From Agromyces ramosus (GTDB lineage: Bacteria; Actinomycetota; Actinomycetes; Actinomycetales; Microbacteriaceae): a DNA stretch of 64,000 nt. The DNA lies in the NCBI RefSeq assembly GCF_030817175.1, contig NZ_JAUSYY010000001.1:3844001-3908000 (forward strand). Reading direction: 5' to 3'. This document shows, piece after piece, positions 53,496-62,817 of the stretch (positions within the stretch are counted from its first letter, which is position 1; every line of letters begins with the position of its first letter). The notes under the pieces are model-generated. The model searched no databases and was not told the DNA's origin. It saw only the letters and a list, made by a program, of their open reading frames with translations. Position numbers and translations under genes: made by a program.

Positions 53496-54436
53496 TGGAC
53501 ATCGAGGTTTCCACCATCGTCGGCGTGATCGTCGTCGCCGCGATCGTCATCTTCGTGATCGTCGTGCTGGCGAAGTCGATCCGCATCATCCCGCAGGCGT
53601 ACTCGGGCATCGTCGAGCGGCTGGGCCGCTACCACAAGACGCTCGCCCCCGGCCTGAACATCCTGATCCCGTTCATCGATCGGCTTCGGCCCCTCGTCGA
53701 CATGCGCGAGACGGTCGTCTCCTTCCCGCCGCAGCCGGTCATCACCGAAGACAACCTCGTCGTCTCGATCGACACGGTCGTGTACTTCCAGGTGACCGAT
53801 GCCCGGGCGGCGACCTACGAGATCGCGAACTACATCGGCGCCGTCGAGCAATTGACCACGACCACGCTTCGCAACGTGGTCGGCGGCCTGAACCTCGAAG
53901 AAGCGCTCACCTCGCGTGACAACATCAACGGGCAGTTGCGCGTCGTGCTCGACGAGGCCACCGGCAAATGGGGCATCCGTGTCGGCCGGGTCGAGCTGAA
54001 GGCGATCGACCCGCCGCACTCCATTCAAGACTCCATGGAGAAGCAGATGCGCGCCGAACGTGACCGTCGTGCGCTGATCCTCACGGCCGAGGGCACGAAG
54101 CAGTCGGCGATCCTCACGGCCGAGGGCGCCCGTCAGGCGGCGATCCTCGAGGCCGAGGGTGACGCGAAGGCCGCCGTGCTGCGCGCCCAGGGCGAGGCCG
54201 AGGCGATCCTCACGGTGTTCGACGCCATCCACAAGGGCGACCCCGACCCCAAGCTCCTCGGCTACCAGTACCTCCAGATGCTTCCGCAGATCGCGCAGGG
54301 CCAGGCCAACAAGCTCTGGATCGTGCCGAGCGAGCTGACCGAGGCGCTGAAGGGCATCGGCAAGGCGTTCACCCCGCAGCCGGGCTCGGCACCGTCGGGC
54401 ACCGAGGCTGCGACGCCACCGCAGCAGCAGGGCTGA
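53495..54436 (+). CDS. SPFH/stomatin-like protein (QmcA type)
   Basis: A 313-residue Band 7 protein: one N-terminal span, the RIIPQAYSGIVERLGRYHKTLAPGLNILIPFIDR start, VDMRETVVSFPPQPVITEDNL, then the Ala/Glu-rich helical region (EGTKQSAILTAEGARQAAILEAEGDAKAAVL). It organises membrane complexes with the coupled NfeD protein. Confidence 0.92.
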   Translation: MDIEVSTIVGVIVVAAIVIFVIVVLAKSIRIIPQAYSGIVERLGRYHKTLAPGLNILIPFIDRLRPLVDMRETVVSFPPQPVITEDNLVVSIDTVVYFQVTDARAATYEIANYIGAVEQLTTTTLRNVVGGLNLEEALTSRDNINGQLRVVLDEATGKWGIRVGRVELKAIDPPHSIQDSMEKQMRAERDRRALILTAEGTKQSAILTAEGARQAAILEAEGDAKAAVLRAQGEAEAILTVFDAIHKGDPDPKLLGYQYLQMLPQIAQGQANKLWIVPSELTEALKGIGKAFTPQPGSAPSGTEAATPPQQQG

Positions 54437-54446
54437 CGCGGGCGTC

Positions 54447-55202
54447 GTGCAGACCGGATACTTCGAGCCGAGCCGCCCGCGCGTACTCGCGCATCGCGGC
54501 CTCGCCCTCGAGGCGCCCGAGAACACGCTGCTGGCCTTCGCGAAGGCGGTGGGCATCGGATGCCGCTACATCGAGACCGACGTGCACGTCAGTCGCGACG
54601 GCATCGCGGTCGTCGCGCACGATCCGTCGCTCGAACGTGTAGCGAACCGCGATGTCGCGGTCGGCAAGCTCACGATGGCTGAGCTCCGGCGCATCGACCT
54701 CGGTCACGGGCAGGCGTTCTGCGCCCTCGACGAAGCGCTCGACGCATTTCCCGAGACCCGGTTCAATATCGACGTCAAGGTCGAGGGCGCCGTCGACGCC
54801 GCAGTCGCCGCGGTGTCGAGGGCGAGCGCGACGGCCCGGGTCCTGCTCACGAGCTTCTCCGACCGACGGCGGCTCCGGCTCGCGGCACTCCTGCCCGGTG
54901 TGGCGACGTCGACGGGAAGCGCGGGCGTGGTCCGCGCCCGGCTCGCGGGGTTCACCGGATCGGGGCAACTCCTGACGCGGGTGCTCCGCGGAGCCCACGC
55001 GATGCAGATCCCCGAGCGGGCCGGCCCGCTCCGGCTCGTGACGGCGGCGTTCGTCGACGCCGCGCATCGGGTGGGCGCGGAGGTGCACGTCTGGACCGTG
55101 AACGAGGCATCCGACATGCGACGACTCCTCGACCTCGGCGTCGACGGCCTCGTGACCGACCGTGCTGATGTCGCACTTCCCCTCACCGCCGCTCCAAACT
55201 GA
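54447..55202 (+). CDS. glycerophosphodiester phosphodiesterase
   Basis: A 251-residue GDPD TIM barrel cleaving glycerophosphodiesters to glycerol 3-phosphate and an alcohol. Motifs: VLAHRGLALEAPENTLLAF (catalytic His and HRG/ENT), IETDVHVSRDGIAVVAHDP (metal Glu-Asp and second His). No signal peptide, so cytosolic. It starts with a GTG 10 bp after the stomatin stop. Confidence 0.9.
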   Translation: MQTGYFEPSRPRVLAHRGLALEAPENTLLAFAKAVGIGCRYIETDVHVSRDGIAVVAHDPSLERVANRDVAVGKLTMAELRRIDLGHGQAFCALDEALDAFPETRFNIDVKVEGAVDAAVAAVSRASATARVLLTSFSDRRRLRLAALLPGVATSTGSAGVVRARLAGFTGSGQLLTRVLRGAHAMQIPERAGPLRLVTAAFVDAAHRVGAEVHVWTVNEASDMRRLLDLGVDGLVTDRADVALPLTAAPN

Positions 55203-55286
55203 GAATTCCCCGGCAATTGATCAGCCAGTGGCAAGGGTTTGCCCAGCTTGATCGTTTATACATAGAGACGATCGAGAGGAGTCGCC

Positions 55287-55652
55287 ATGGCGGACCGGAG
55301 CCTTCGGGGCATGCGAATCGGTGCCCAGAGCCTGCAGAGTGAAGACGGCGTGATCTTCGCCGACCGTGCGGACTACACCTATCGCTGCGAGACATGCGGC
55401 CGCGAGACGGTGATGACGTTCTCGACCGAGGCAGAACTGCCCGAGATGTGGGAATGCCGTCACTGCGGTGCATCCGCGACCCTGCTCGTCGACTCGAAGC
55501 CGGTCGTCATCGACCGCTCGGGCGAGAAGGTCGCACGCACGCACTGGGACATGCTGCTCGAGCGTCGTACCCGTGCTGAGCTCGAGGAACTGCTCGAAGA
55601 GCGCCTCAGCTACCTGCGCGCACGTCGCGGTCAGCAGAAGATCGGCGCCTAG
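55287..55652 (+). CDS. rbpA: RNA polymerase-binding protein RbpA
   Basis: A 121-residue actinobacterial transcription factor that binds RNA polymerase and primary sigma and stabilises the open complex. Recognised by SLRGMRIGAQSLQSEDGV near the N-terminus, the zinc-finger cysteines CETCGRETV...WECRHCGASA, and the sigma-interaction end RTHWDMLLERRTRAELEELLEERL. gagaggag precedes the ATG. In other actinobacteria it influences rifampicin tolerance; a HelR-like gene lies 27 kb away. Confidence 0.94.
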   Translation: MADRSLRGMRIGAQSLQSEDGVIFADRADYTYRCETCGRETVMTFSTEAELPEMWECRHCGASATLLVDSKPVVIDRSGEKVARTHWDMLLERRTRAELEELLEERLSYLRARRGQQKIGA

Positions 55653-57196
55653 CCCGCCTCGGCAGTACGCGCGACCGAACGCCTGCGGGCGAGCACGCCC
55701 GCGAGGATGAGGCCGAACAGCGCCCCAAGCACGACAAGGAGCGGCACCGCTCCGCCGAACACGACGGACGGTGTCGCTCCGTCGCGCAATTCGACGTCGG
55801 TGACCATGGATCCGGCCGTTCCTGCCGCGAGACCGTCGACCGTGCGTCCGGTCGGATCGATCACCTGGCTCGCGCCGACCGTCGAGATGTTCACCACCGA
55901 GCGTCCGGTCTCGATGGCGCGCAGGCGCGCGATCGCGAGCTGCTGCTCGTTCTCGTCGGTGCCCCGGAAATCGGCGTTGTTCGTCTGGAACATGTAGAGC
56001 TGCGCCCCCTCACGGGCGCCCTCCCAGATCAGTTCGTCGTAGATCACGTCGAAGCAGATGGCGAGTCCAGTTGTGGCTCCGCCCAGGTCGAACACCGGCG
56101 CGTTCGTGCCCGGCGTGTAGCCGCGCTGGATCAACCCGATGAGGTCGGGCGCCAGCATGTTCCAGAACCACCGATCGGGGATGTATTCGCCGAACGGCAC
56201 CGGGTTGCGCTTGTCGAAGGTGTCGACCGCGCCCTCGCCGGCACGCCAGAGCATCGACGTGTTGAAGAAGAGCTCGTCGCTCGTCGTCACCGTGTTGAGT
56301 ACGAGCGGGGCATCGAACTGCTCGCTCAGCGAATCGAAGATCTCGGCCGTCTCCGCGCTGCGGGTCGGATCGATGTCGGAACCGCCTTCAGGCCACAACA
56401 GCACGTCGATGCCCGACTCGTCGACGATCTTCTCCGTCTCGTCGAGTTGGGCGGCGAGCACCTCGCCCGGCCTGCGCTCATCGAAATAGCCGGCCGGCCC
56501 GTTGCCCTGCACGCTCGCGACCCTGAGCTCGCCCGTGGTCGCGGTGGGCCACGCCGGCAGGAGGATCGCGACGAGCAGCAGGGTCGCGACGGGAATCGCG
56601 GAGCGGAGGTCTTGCCAGCCGCGCAGCCGTACCCACTCGATGACGCCGGCGACGATCGCGACCATCATGAAACCGAGGCCGGTCGAGCCGACCCACGAGA
56701 CCACCTCGGCGAACGGACTCTGCGACTGGCTGAGCGCGGCTCGCCCCCATGGGAAGCCGCCATAGGGAATCGTGCCGTTGGCCGCTTCGCGAAGGCACCA
56801 GAGCCCGGCCACGAGGAGCGGGAGCCAGACGAGCCGTGCCCAGCGCGAGGCACTCGCACGTGGCACCCAGCGGTACGCGAGTGCGATCAGCACCGCACCG
56901 GCTGCGACGAAGAGCGATTCGAGCACCGAGAGGGCCAGCCACGGCACCGGACCCAGGTATCTCGACGTCCACGAGACGTGCGGCAGGTAGAACGAGAGCC
57001 CGAAGACGAGGCCCACGAGCAACGCGGACCATGTCGTGCGCCCGATCAGGCTGATGAGCGCGAGGGCGATGCCGACGAACGCGAGCGGCCAGACGCTCGC
57101 GCCGGGGAAGCCGAGGTCGTAGACGACCCCACCCGCCACGGCGACGAGCAGTGCGACCCACAACGGTAGAAGCGGTCGGGTCAGCGGCTCGGGCAC
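55649..57196 (-). CDS. lnt: apolipoprotein N-acyltransferase
   Basis: A 515-residue enzyme completing lipoprotein N-acylation: about eight spans plus a nitrilase domain. The Glu-Lys-Cys triad appears as LLWPEGGSDIDP, DKRNPVPFGEY and LAICFDVIYDEL. In mycobacteria and relatives lnt is often followed by a polyprenol-phosphate mannosyltransferase; here rbpA converges instead. TAGGCT lies 6 nt before the GTG start, so the mRNA is probably leaderless. Confidence 0.9.
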   Translation of the reverse strand: MPEPLTRPLLPLWVALLVAVAGGVVYDLGFPGASVWPLAFVGIALALISLIGRTTWSALLVGLVFGLSFYLPHVSWTSRYLGPVPWLALSVLESLFVAAGAVLIALAYRWVPRASASRWARLVWLPLLVAGLWCLREAANGTIPYGGFPWGRAALSQSQSPFAEVVSWVGSTGLGFMMVAIVAGVIEWVRLRGWQDLRSAIPVATLLLVAILLPAWPTATTGELRVASVQGNGPAGYFDERRPGEVLAAQLDETEKIVDESGIDVLLWPEGGSDIDPTRSAETAEIFDSLSEQFDAPLVLNTVTTSDELFFNTSMLWRAGEGAVDTFDKRNPVPFGEYIPDRWFWNMLAPDLIGLIQRGYTPGTNAPVFDLGGATTGLAICFDVIYDELIWEGAREGAQLYMFQTNNADFRGTDENEQQLAIARLRAIETGRSVVNISTVGASQVIDPTGRTVDGLAAGTAGSMVTDVELRDGATPSVVFGGAVPLLVVLGALFGLILAGVLARRRSVARTAEAG

Positions 57197-57202
57197 CAGA
57201 TC

Positions 57203-57208
57203 AGCCTA
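57203..57208 (-). promoter_or_regulatory. putative -10 (TAGGCT) of a leaderless lnt mRNA
   Basis: TAGGCT on the minus strand ends 6 nt before the GTG at 57196. Confidence 0.4.
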
Positions 57209-57226
57209 AGCGACGGGCGCGAGCGC

Positions 57227-59653
57227 TCACGCAACGGTGCCGTACGCCACGACCCCACGCCGCACGGCGTCGATCGCCGCACGCGCGGTCGCCCCGACCT
57301 CGGCATCGGCGACGATCGAGATCTGATCGAGCAGGTCGACGACCTGCTTGGCGAGCCGCACGAAATCGCCGGCCGCGAGCTCGGTGTCGCTGAGCACCGT
57401 GCCGAGCCCCGCACCACGGGCCCAGGAGTACATCGCCGAGGCCATCGCCGGTGACGGCTGCTCGCTGCCGGCGAGGCGATGCTCGCGTTCCAGGTCGTCG
57501 AGTCCGCTCCACACATCGGTCGTGCGCTCGAACGCCTCACGGAAGCCACCGCGCGGCAGCTTGAACTCCACGCCGCGGTCGTCGCGCCTCGGCTCGTAGA
57601 CGAGCGCCGCCGCCATCGCGGCGAGGCCTGCGACATCCAGACCGTCCCAGAGACCCTGCCGGAGCGACTCGGCGACCAGCAGGTCGCGCTCGCCGTAGAT
57701 GCGCTTCAGGATGCGTCCCGCCGCAGTCGAGACGAGGGCGCCGTGTTCGTCGCGCTCGAGGTAGCCGAGCACCTGCAGCACCTCGGCGACGCGGTCGAAC
57801 CTCTTCGCCACCTGGCCCGTGCGCGTGCGGATCTGGCGCGACAGCTGGTCGTGCTCCTGCTTCAGTCGCCACCAGCGCTCGGCCCAGCGCGCATGCTGCT
57901 CGCGCTCGGCGCACCCGTGGCACGGATGCGCGCGCATGGCCTTGCGGGCGCTCACGAGCTCGCGTTGCATGCGCTCTCGCTGCGCGTGGGTGGGGTTGCC
58001 CTTCGACGACTGGCGCTCGAGCTCGCCGATGCGTCTGCGGAGGCCGGCATACTCGCCGAAGTCGCCGAGGTGGCAGCGCATCGCCTCCTCGTAGCCGGTC
58101 ATCGACTCCTCCTGCTTGCGCAGCGTGCGAGCGAGGTCGACGACGGCCCGGTCGGCCTGGAACTGGGCGAACGACAGCTCGAGGATCTGGCGGGTGCGAT
58201 CGCGCCCGAACTGGTCGATGAGGTTCACCGCCATGTTGTAGGTGGGCTTGAAGCTCGAGTTCAACGGATAGCTGCGGCGCGAGGCGAGCGACGCGACGGC
58301 TTCGGGGTCGAGCCCGTCGACCCACTGGATCACGGAGTGGCCCTCGACGTCGATGCCCCGCCGCCCCGCGCGGCCGGTCAGCTGGGTGTACTCCCCCGGG
58401 GTGATGGGCACCCGCGCCTCACCGTTGAACTTCTCGAGCTTCTCGAGCACCACCGATCGGGCCGGCATGTTCACCCCGAGCGCGAGCGTCTCGGTGGCGA
58501 ACACCACCTTCAGCAGCTTCAACTGGAAGAGCTCCTCGACGATCTCCTTGAACGCCGGCAGCATGCCCGCGTGGTGCGCGGCGACCCCGCGCTCGAGCCC
58601 CTCGAGCCATTCCCAGTAGCCGAGCACCGCGAGGTCCTCATCGCGGAGCATCTGTGCTCGTGCCTCGACGATCGCCCGGATCTCGTCGCGTTCGGATGCC
58701 TCGGTGAGCCGCACCCCGGCATGCAGCACCTGCCGCACCGCCTGGTCGCATCCGACACGGGAGAAGACGAAGAAGATCGCGGGCAGGAGGTGCTTGCCCT
58801 GGAGCAGCGCGACCACCTCGGGGCGATCGGCGCGGCCGGGCCCCTGTTGGTGGAACCTGCCGCGGTCGCCGCCGCGGCGACCGCGCTCGGAACGCCCGCT
58901 GATCGACCTCCCGCCCGCGCGCGCGAGCCGCTGCAGCTCGGGGTTCACGCGGTGGGTCGCTGCCTGTCCTGATGAGTCGAACAGGTCGACGAGCTTCGCC
59001 TTCACCAGCACGTGCTGCTCGAGCGGAACCGGACGCTCCTCGGACACGATCACGTCGGTGTCGCCGCGCACCGCCTGCAGCCAGTCGCCGAACTCCTCGG
59101 CGTTGGACACCGTGGCGCTCAGTGAGACGAGGCGCACCGCCTCGGGCAGGTGGATGATGACCTCCTCCCAGACGGCTCCCCGGAAGCGGTCGGCGAGGTA
59201 GTGCACCTCGTCCATGACGACGTACGCGAGCCGGTCGAGGAGCGGCGAGTCGGCGTAGAGCATGTTGCGCAGCACTTCGGTCGTCATGACGACGATGCGC
59301 GCGCTCGAGTTGATGTTCGTGTCGCCCGTGAGGAGGCCGACGGCGTCGGCGCCCCAGACGTCGACGAACTCCTGGAACTTCTGGTTCGACAACGCCTTGA
59401 TCGGGGTGGTGTAGAACACCTTCGCGCCAGGCTCGTTCATCGCGAGAAATACCGCGAATTCGGCGACGACGGTCTTGCCGGCGCCGGTCGGTGCGGCGAC
59501 GAGCACGCTCCGGCCCTCGTCGAGCGCCGCGCACGAGGCGCGCTGGAACGGGTCGAGGTCGAATCGGAGTCCGGCGGCGAACTCGGCGAGCCGAGGCTGC
59601 CGGCGTTGTTGGCGCGAGAGCGCGTAGCGCTCGGCCGGCGAGAGGCTCTTCAC
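57227..59653 (-). CDS. helY: Ski2-like DEVH-box RNA helicase (HelY type)
   Basis: An 808-residue superfamily 2 helicase resembling Mtr4/Ski2. Motifs: VAAPTGAGKTVVAEFA (Walker A), FYTTPIKALSNQK (Ia), MDEVHYLAD (DEVH box), LVSLSATVSN (III), FATETLALGVNMPA (V) and QLTGRAGRRGID (VI). Four cysteines in HPCHGCAEREQHARW-like text lie in the arch region. Expected role is RNA unwinding in turnover. It follows tatC on the same strand and has TAGGCT 6 nt before its GTG start. Confidence 0.9.
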   Translation of the reverse strand: MKSLSPAERYALSRQQRRQPRLAEFAAGLRFDLDPFQRASCAALDEGRSVLVAAPTGAGKTVVAEFAVFLAMNEPGAKVFYTTPIKALSNQKFQEFVDVWGADAVGLLTGDTNINSSARIVVMTTEVLRNMLYADSPLLDRLAYVVMDEVHYLADRFRGAVWEEVIIHLPEAVRLVSLSATVSNAEEFGDWLQAVRGDTDVIVSEERPVPLEQHVLVKAKLVDLFDSSGQAATHRVNPELQRLARAGGRSISGRSERGRRGGDRGRFHQQGPGRADRPEVVALLQGKHLLPAIFFVFSRVGCDQAVRQVLHAGVRLTEASERDEIRAIVEARAQMLRDEDLAVLGYWEWLEGLERGVAAHHAGMLPAFKEIVEELFQLKLLKVVFATETLALGVNMPARSVVLEKLEKFNGEARVPITPGEYTQLTGRAGRRGIDVEGHSVIQWVDGLDPEAVASLASRRSYPLNSSFKPTYNMAVNLIDQFGRDRTRQILELSFAQFQADRAVVDLARTLRKQEESMTGYEEAMRCHLGDFGEYAGLRRRIGELERQSSKGNPTHAQRERMQRELVSARKAMRAHPCHGCAEREQHARWAERWWRLKQEHDQLSRQIRTRTGQVAKRFDRVAEVLQVLGYLERDEHGALVSTAAGRILKRIYGERDLLVAESLRQGLWDGLDVAGLAAMAAALVYEPRRDDRGVEFKLPRGGFREAFERTTDVWSGLDDLEREHRLAGSEQPSPAMASAMYSWARGAGLGTVLSDTELAAGDFVRLAKQVVDLLDQISIVADAEVGATARAAIDAVRRGVVAYGTVA

Positions 59654-59659
59654 ACCCCC

Positions 59660-59665
59660 AGCCTA
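59660..59665 (-). promoter_or_regulatory. putative -10 (TAGGCT) of a leaderless helY mRNA
   Basis: TAGGCT on the minus strand ends 6 nt before the GTG at 59653; it overlaps the last codons of tatC. Confidence 0.4.
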
Positions 59666-60460
59666 GACAGGCTCCCCGAACTCGAGGCGGTTGCGGCGTT
59701 CGACACGGCGATCATGCAGCTTCGCGATGAACCAGGCGAGGAAGTACAGCGCGATCATCGGGATCGCGAGCATGAACATCGAGACGACGTCGGCCGACGG
59801 TGTGGCGATCGCCGTGAAGAGCACGATCACGAGGATCGCGATGCGCCAGGACTTGATGATCGCCGCAGCGCTGATCACTCCAGCGAAATTCAGCAGCACG
59901 ATGAAGACCGGCACGACGAACGCGACGCCGATCGCGACGACGAGCTTCAGGACGAAGTCGATGTACTCCTTGGCCGTGAGCAGCGACAGCGCGTCTCCGG
60001 GCACGAAGCCCACCATGAGCTTGACGATGTTCGGCAGCACGAACCAGCCGGCCGCGCAACCCGCGAAGAACAGCGGGATCGCCGTCGCGAAGAACGCGAA
60101 GGTGAAGCGCCGCTCGCGGTGGCTCAATCCGGGCACGAGGAAGGCGAAGATCTGGTACAGCCAGACCGGACTCGAGATGACGAGGCCGATCGTGAACGCG
60201 ATCTGCAGCCGCAGATCGAAGGCGCTCGAGATGGTCGGGAACACGATGGCCGTGTCGGTGCCCTGCGCTTCGGCAACGTCTTGCACCGGCTGCTGGATGG
60301 CCTCCCACACGAAGAGATCGGTGAGCACCCAGCCGGCGACCATGCCGACGACGATCGCGATCGCCGAGATGAAGAGACGCTTGCGGAGCTCGATCAGGTG
60401 CTGACCGAGCGACATCCGCTTCTCGCGGTTCTTCTCGCCGCGATCTTTCACCGCGGTCAT
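59663..60460 (-). CDS. tatC: Sec-independent protein translocase TatC
   Basis: A 265-residue six-span receptor for twin-arginine signal peptides. Typical text: MSLGQHLIELRKRLFISAIAI at the N-terminus, TPSADVVSMFMLAIPMIALY near the end and FAFLVPGLSHRERRF in loop 2. It directly follows tatA, 5 bp apart, forming a tatAC operon below pafBC. Confidence 0.94.
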   Translation of the reverse strand: MTAVKDRGEKNREKRMSLGQHLIELRKRLFISAIAIVVGMVAGWVLTDLFVWEAIQQPVQDVAEAQGTDTAIVFPTISSAFDLRLQIAFTIGLVISSPVWLYQIFAFLVPGLSHRERRFTFAFFATAIPLFFAGCAAGWFVLPNIVKLMVGFVPGDALSLLTAKEYIDFVLKLVVAIGVAFVVPVFIVLLNFAGVISAAAIIKSWRIAILVIVLFTAIATPSADVVSMFMLAIPMIALYFLAWFIAKLHDRRVERRNRLEFGEPV

Positions 60461-60465
60461 CGGGG

Positions 60466-60684
60466 TCAGGCGCTCTTGCCGGGGCCCGGCTCGTCGGCCT
60501 TCGGCACGTCATCACCGGGCGCGGCAGTGTCGCCGTCGCCCTTGTCGGAGCGCACCTCGGTCTTCAGGATCTTCATCGACTGCCCGAGGCTGCGGGCGAG
60601 GGCGGGGAGTTTGGGAGCGCCGAAGAGCAGGAGGATGACCACGAGGATGATCAGCGCGTGCCAGCCGGTGAAGCCTTGCCACAT
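60466..60684 (-). CDS. tatA: Sec-independent protein translocase TatA
   Basis: A 72-residue pore-forming Tat component: one N-terminal span (WHALIILVVILLLFGAPKLP), the Phe-Gly hinge, an amphipathic helix (ALARSLGQSMKILK) and an acidic tail. Confidence 0.93.
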   Translation of the reverse strand: MWQGFTGWHALIILVVILLLFGAPKLPALARSLGQSMKILKTEVRSDKGDGDTAAPGDDVPKADEPGPGKSA

Positions 60685-60723
60685 AGGTGTTCGTCCGTTT
60701 CCTGGGGGGATGGTGTCGACAGT

Positions 60724-61743
60724 CTACCCGTCGGCGCTGACGCCACGTTCGTCATCGACGACGGATGCCTCGTCGTCGCCATATCCGGCGAGCCCGGCCG
60801 CGGCCCACTCGGCGACCACGGCGCGCGCCTCGGCGGGCGCGACGACCGTCACGAGCCCGGGCAGCCCGGCGATGAGCCGCTTCAACCCGTGCACGTGTGC
60901 GAGCCGGAGCGTGACGCGCAGGCGACCATCGACTTCGACGGCGCTCGAGTCGGCGAGGTAGTCGGCGAGCAGGGTCAGGGTCTCGGGCGCCACGTCGACG
61001 ACGACATCGAGGTCGGATTCCGAGCTCTGGAAGAGCGTGTCGGGCACGTCGCGGTCGGCGTGCTCGTCGATGGGCACCTGGGAGACGACGAGCTCGCTCA
61101 TGCGGTCGACGCGGAAGTTGCGGACGTCTTCGCGCGTGTGGCAGTAGGCCTGCAGGTACCAGTCGGCGTCCTGCGAGAGGATCCGAAGCGGATCGACACG
61201 TCGCCGCCCCGACTGGCCGAGCGCGTTGCGGTAGTCGAACTCGAGCTGGCGGCCATCGGTGACCGCTTGGCGGATGCGTGCGAGCGAGGCGTCGGCCGCG
61301 GTCTCGGCGACGGCGAGGCGGCTCGGCGCCGACGACGCGCCCGCGGTGAGCTTGGCCATCAACGAGGCGAGCGACGCGCTGCCGGCACTCTCCGGCGACG
61401 CTGAGAGGTACTGCAGGCCGGCGATCAGCGCCGCCGCCTCGCGTGCCGAGAGCCGCGGCGCATCGTCGATCGCCACGTGGTGGACGATGACGATGACGTC
61501 GTCGTCCTCGAAGGAGTCCCAGTCGATGTCGAAGAGGTCGTTCGGCTGGTAGGTGCCCGTTTCGCCCGGCAGGCCGGAGGTCGCGATGAGGCGCACCGCG
61601 TCGCGGATCTCCTCTTCGGTCATGCCGAAGTGCGTAGCAGCCTCGGCCACGTCGACGACGCGCTGCTCGAGGAGGTACGGCACGAACGACAGCAGGAAGA
61701 CGAGCTTGTCTGGTGCCTTCAGGGGCTTCGGTCGCTTCGCCAT
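60724..61743 (-). CDS. pafC: PafC, WYL-domain transcriptional regulator
   Basis: A 339-residue WYL protein, partner of PafB in the PafBC activator of the mycobacterial DNA-damage response. The N-terminal HTH (LVFLLSFVPYLLEQRVVDVAEAATHFGMTEEEIRDAV), a WYL domain (WYLQAYCHTREDVRNFRVDRM) and a WCX tail are visible. Its ATG shares a base with the pafB TGA (TGATG). Confidence 0.88.
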   Translation of the reverse strand: MAKRPKPLKAPDKLVFLLSFVPYLLEQRVVDVAEAATHFGMTEEEIRDAVRLIATSGLPGETGTYQPNDLFDIDWDSFEDDDVIVIVHHVAIDDAPRLSAREAAALIAGLQYLSASPESAGSASLASLMAKLTAGASSAPSRLAVAETAADASLARIRQAVTDGRQLEFDYRNALGQSGRRRVDPLRILSQDADWYLQAYCHTREDVRNFRVDRMSELVVSQVPIDEHADRDVPDTLFQSSESDLDVVVDVAPETLTLLADYLADSSAVEVDGRLRVTLRLAHVHGLKRLIAGLPGLVTVVAPAEARAVVAEWAAAGLAGYGDDEASVVDDERGVSADG

Positions 61744-62780
61744 CAGCTGGCCTCCGGGGAGTGATCGCGGTGCGCCGCGGCGACCGCGGCGAGCCGGTCG
61801 CGCACCGCGCTGCGGAGGGAGGCGGGCGAGAGCACCCGCACCTCGGGACCGTACGCGGCCAGTTCGTCGGCGAACACCGCGGCATCCGTGTAGTGCAGTC
61901 GGATGACACCCGCGTCTTCGTCGCCCTCGATGGCACGCTTGCCGAGCCGCACCTCGGCGTCGCTGCCCGCGGTGACGGCGAGGTCGGCGACATTGCGCTC
62001 GCGAAGCTCGTTGAGCTCGGCGATGATGCGGTCTTGGATGCCGAGCGGCGGGGCGTCGAAGCTCGACCCGGGCACTGTGGTGACCGTGCCGATGATGCGC
62101 GAGAGCAGGAACGTGCGTGGCTCGTCGACGTCGAGGTCGTGCGCGTGCAGGTGCCACCGGCCCTCGTGCAGGACCACGGCGAGCGGATTCACCGTGCGCA
62201 GCCGCGGCTCGCGCTCGCCCGGCTTGAAGTAGCGGAACCGCACCGTCTGCCGGCGGTCGAGGGCCTGCCGGAGCGGCTCGAACGCGGCATCCCGCACCCG
62301 CAGGCGCGGCGCGTAGCCGATGACCGGCTCGCGCGGCTCGATGCCGAGCGAACGGAGCTTCGTGAGCGCGCGCTGGGAGTCGGCCGACAGCGACGCCTCG
62401 CGCCACACCTCTGCCGCCAGCCCGAGGAGCGCGAGCTCGTCGGGCGTGAAGCGCACCTCGTCGGGCAGGTCGTACTGGCCCTTCGGGATGCGGTAGCGCA
62501 GCGCCTGGTTGTCGCCCGGACGGTCTGGCGACTCCACGGTCTCGAGCGGAATTCCGAGCTCGCGGATGTCGTCTTTGTCGCGCTCGAACTGGCGCTCGAG
62601 GTTCGCGTTCTGACCCCCGGTGTCGTACCGCTCGGCGTAACCGCGCACCGTTGAGAGGATCTCGGCCTTCAGGAGACCGGTCTCGGTGGCGAGCAACGCC
62701 AGCACGAGGCTGAAGAGTCGATCCTCGACGGGGATCTTCAGCTCGCCCTTGCCCGCTCCACCAGCCACACGTGCGATCAT
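61743..62780 (-). CDS. pafB: PafB, WYL-domain transcriptional regulator
   Basis: About 345 residues. It begins IPVEDRLFSLVLALLATETGLLKAEIL (HTH with RGYAERYD), then the WYL core RWHLHAHDLDVDEPRTFLLSRI and a WCX tail. It forms the activator with PafC. The start codon is uncertain; ATG 62780 is used and GTG codons just inside are possible. It lies downstream of a FKBP lipoprotein on the same strand. Confidence 0.85.
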   Translation of the reverse strand: MIARVAGGAGKGELKIPVEDRLFSLVLALLATETGLLKAEILSTVRGYAERYDTGGQNANLERQFERDKDDIRELGIPLETVESPDRPGDNQALRYRIPKGQYDLPDEVRFTPDELALLGLAAEVWREASLSADSQRALTKLRSLGIEPREPVIGYAPRLRVRDAAFEPLRQALDRRQTVRFRYFKPGEREPRLRTVNPLAVVLHEGRWHLHAHDLDVDEPRTFLLSRIIGTVTTVPGSSFDAPPLGIQDRIIAELNELRERNVADLAVTAGSDAEVRLGKRAIEGDEDAGVIRLHYTDAAVFADELAAYGPEVRVLSPASLRSAVRDRLAAVAAAHRDHSPEAS

Positions 62781-62817
62781 ACTGAACCGCGGGCGGCCCA
62801 CCGCCGCCGCCGCGGGA

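Noticed and set aside
55230..55286. A SigR-type promoter upstream of rbpA
   Set aside because: ggg and gtt elements are present, but the spacing from a GGGAAT-like -35 does not fit.
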